Below are positions 6,688-6,878 of a DNA stretch of 6,878 nucleotides, in pieces; position 1 is the first letter of the stretch, and each line of letters begins with the position of its first letter. The notes beneath the pieces are model-generated. The model was given only the letters and a program-made list of their open reading frames with translations, was not told the DNA's origin and did no database searches. Both the position numbers and the translations under genes were made by a program. The stretch spans positions 1 to 6,878 of the forward strand of contig CANJPN010000336.1 in assembly GCA_947475855.1 (NCBI GenBank), given 5' to 3'. This DNA comes from Bradyrhizobiaceae bacterium. GTDB lineage: Bacteria; Pseudomonadota; Alphaproteobacteria; Rhizobiales; Hyphomicrobiaceae.

Positions 6688-6793
6688 CGTGCGAGGTTCG
6701 TCCTTGTTCATGACGTAGTGACGTACCGGTGGGTAGTGCCCCAACACGTGGTGTAAGCCCACAGGCATGATCCGGAGCGCCGCGGCTCGGATT

Positions 6794-6824
6794 GTCAGGC
6801 GGCCGGGATTGCCGGCGGCCTGAC
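6794..6824. terminator. Strong stem-loop overlapping a stop codon
   Basis: GTCAGGCGGCCGG (6794-6806) pairs with CCGGCGGCCTGAC (6812-6824) around a 5-nt loop, with 12 of 13 positions matched (one G-G mismatch). The TGA of the possible right-edge gene lies within the stem. No T-run follows on either strand, so it may be a transcript-stabilising or T-poor terminator hairpin. Confidence 0.4.
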
Positions 6825-6878
6825 GGTGGCATCATCGCAGAAGCCGGCCATCGTTTCCAGGCTCATGTAGCGGCGCGA
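6795..6878 (-). CDS. Possible C-terminal end of an unrecognised gene
   Basis: Read leftward from the window edge, 27 sense codons (beginning SRRYMSLETMAGFCDD and ending PPAIPAA) lead to a TGA at 6797-6795. The first half reads like ordinary protein and the frame stays open to the edge, but 27 codons are too few for a family assignment. It could lie upstream of the monooxygenase gene in the same operon, with about 107 nt between them, or only 26 nt if the monooxygenase starts at 6768. It may also be chance open frame in GC-rich DNA. Confidence 0.35.
   Translation of the reverse strand, partial: SRRYMSLETMAGFCDDATVRPPAIPAA

Overview
The window is GC-rich bacterial DNA. It carries the catabolic and transport gene mix typical of soil Proteobacteria with many Bug/TctC-type periplasmic solute-binding proteins. 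The long palindromic intergenic element at 1377-1505 resembles the mosaic repeats of Rhizobiales, so a Bradyrhizobium-like alphaproteobacterium is my best guess. Burkholderiales cannot be excluded from the sequence alone.

Layout, left to right. Positions 1-469 (minus) hold the N-terminal half of a Bug/TctC solute-binding protein that runs off the left edge. A 151-bp divergent spacer follows, then 621-1370 (plus), a class II aldolase/adducin-family enzyme with its full metal-binding set. Positions 1371-1764 are non-coding: they contain a compound inverted-repeat element with a terminator-like hairpin, then a small dyad just ahead of the next gene. Next comes a plus-strand set that looks like one operon: a second Bug/TctC protein (1765-2745), an ornithine cyclodeaminase/mu-crystallin family protein (2803-3894) and a third, divergent Bug-type protein (3923-4951). 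Converging on it from the right is a minus-strand FAD-dependent aromatic-ring-type monooxygenase (5080 to about 6687). The C-terminal 27 codons of an unrecognised minus-strand gene may lie at the right edge (6795-6878), ending inside a strong stem-loop.

How the genes may work together (inference): the solute-binding proteins would capture an organic acid in the periplasm. The FAD monooxygenase would hydroxylate an aromatic or similar ring. The class II aldolase-like enzyme would cleave or decarboxylate a downstream oxo-acid, and the cyclodeaminase-like protein would act on an imino or keto acid. No TctA/TctB membrane subunits, ring-cleavage dioxygenase or regulator gene lie in the window, so the substrate cannot be named. 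No mobile element, CRISPR array, tRNA or rRNA was seen. The most unusual items are the compound palindrome, the three clustered solute-binding proteins without membrane partners, and the cyclodeaminase-like protein whose usual lysine and aspartate positions appear changed.
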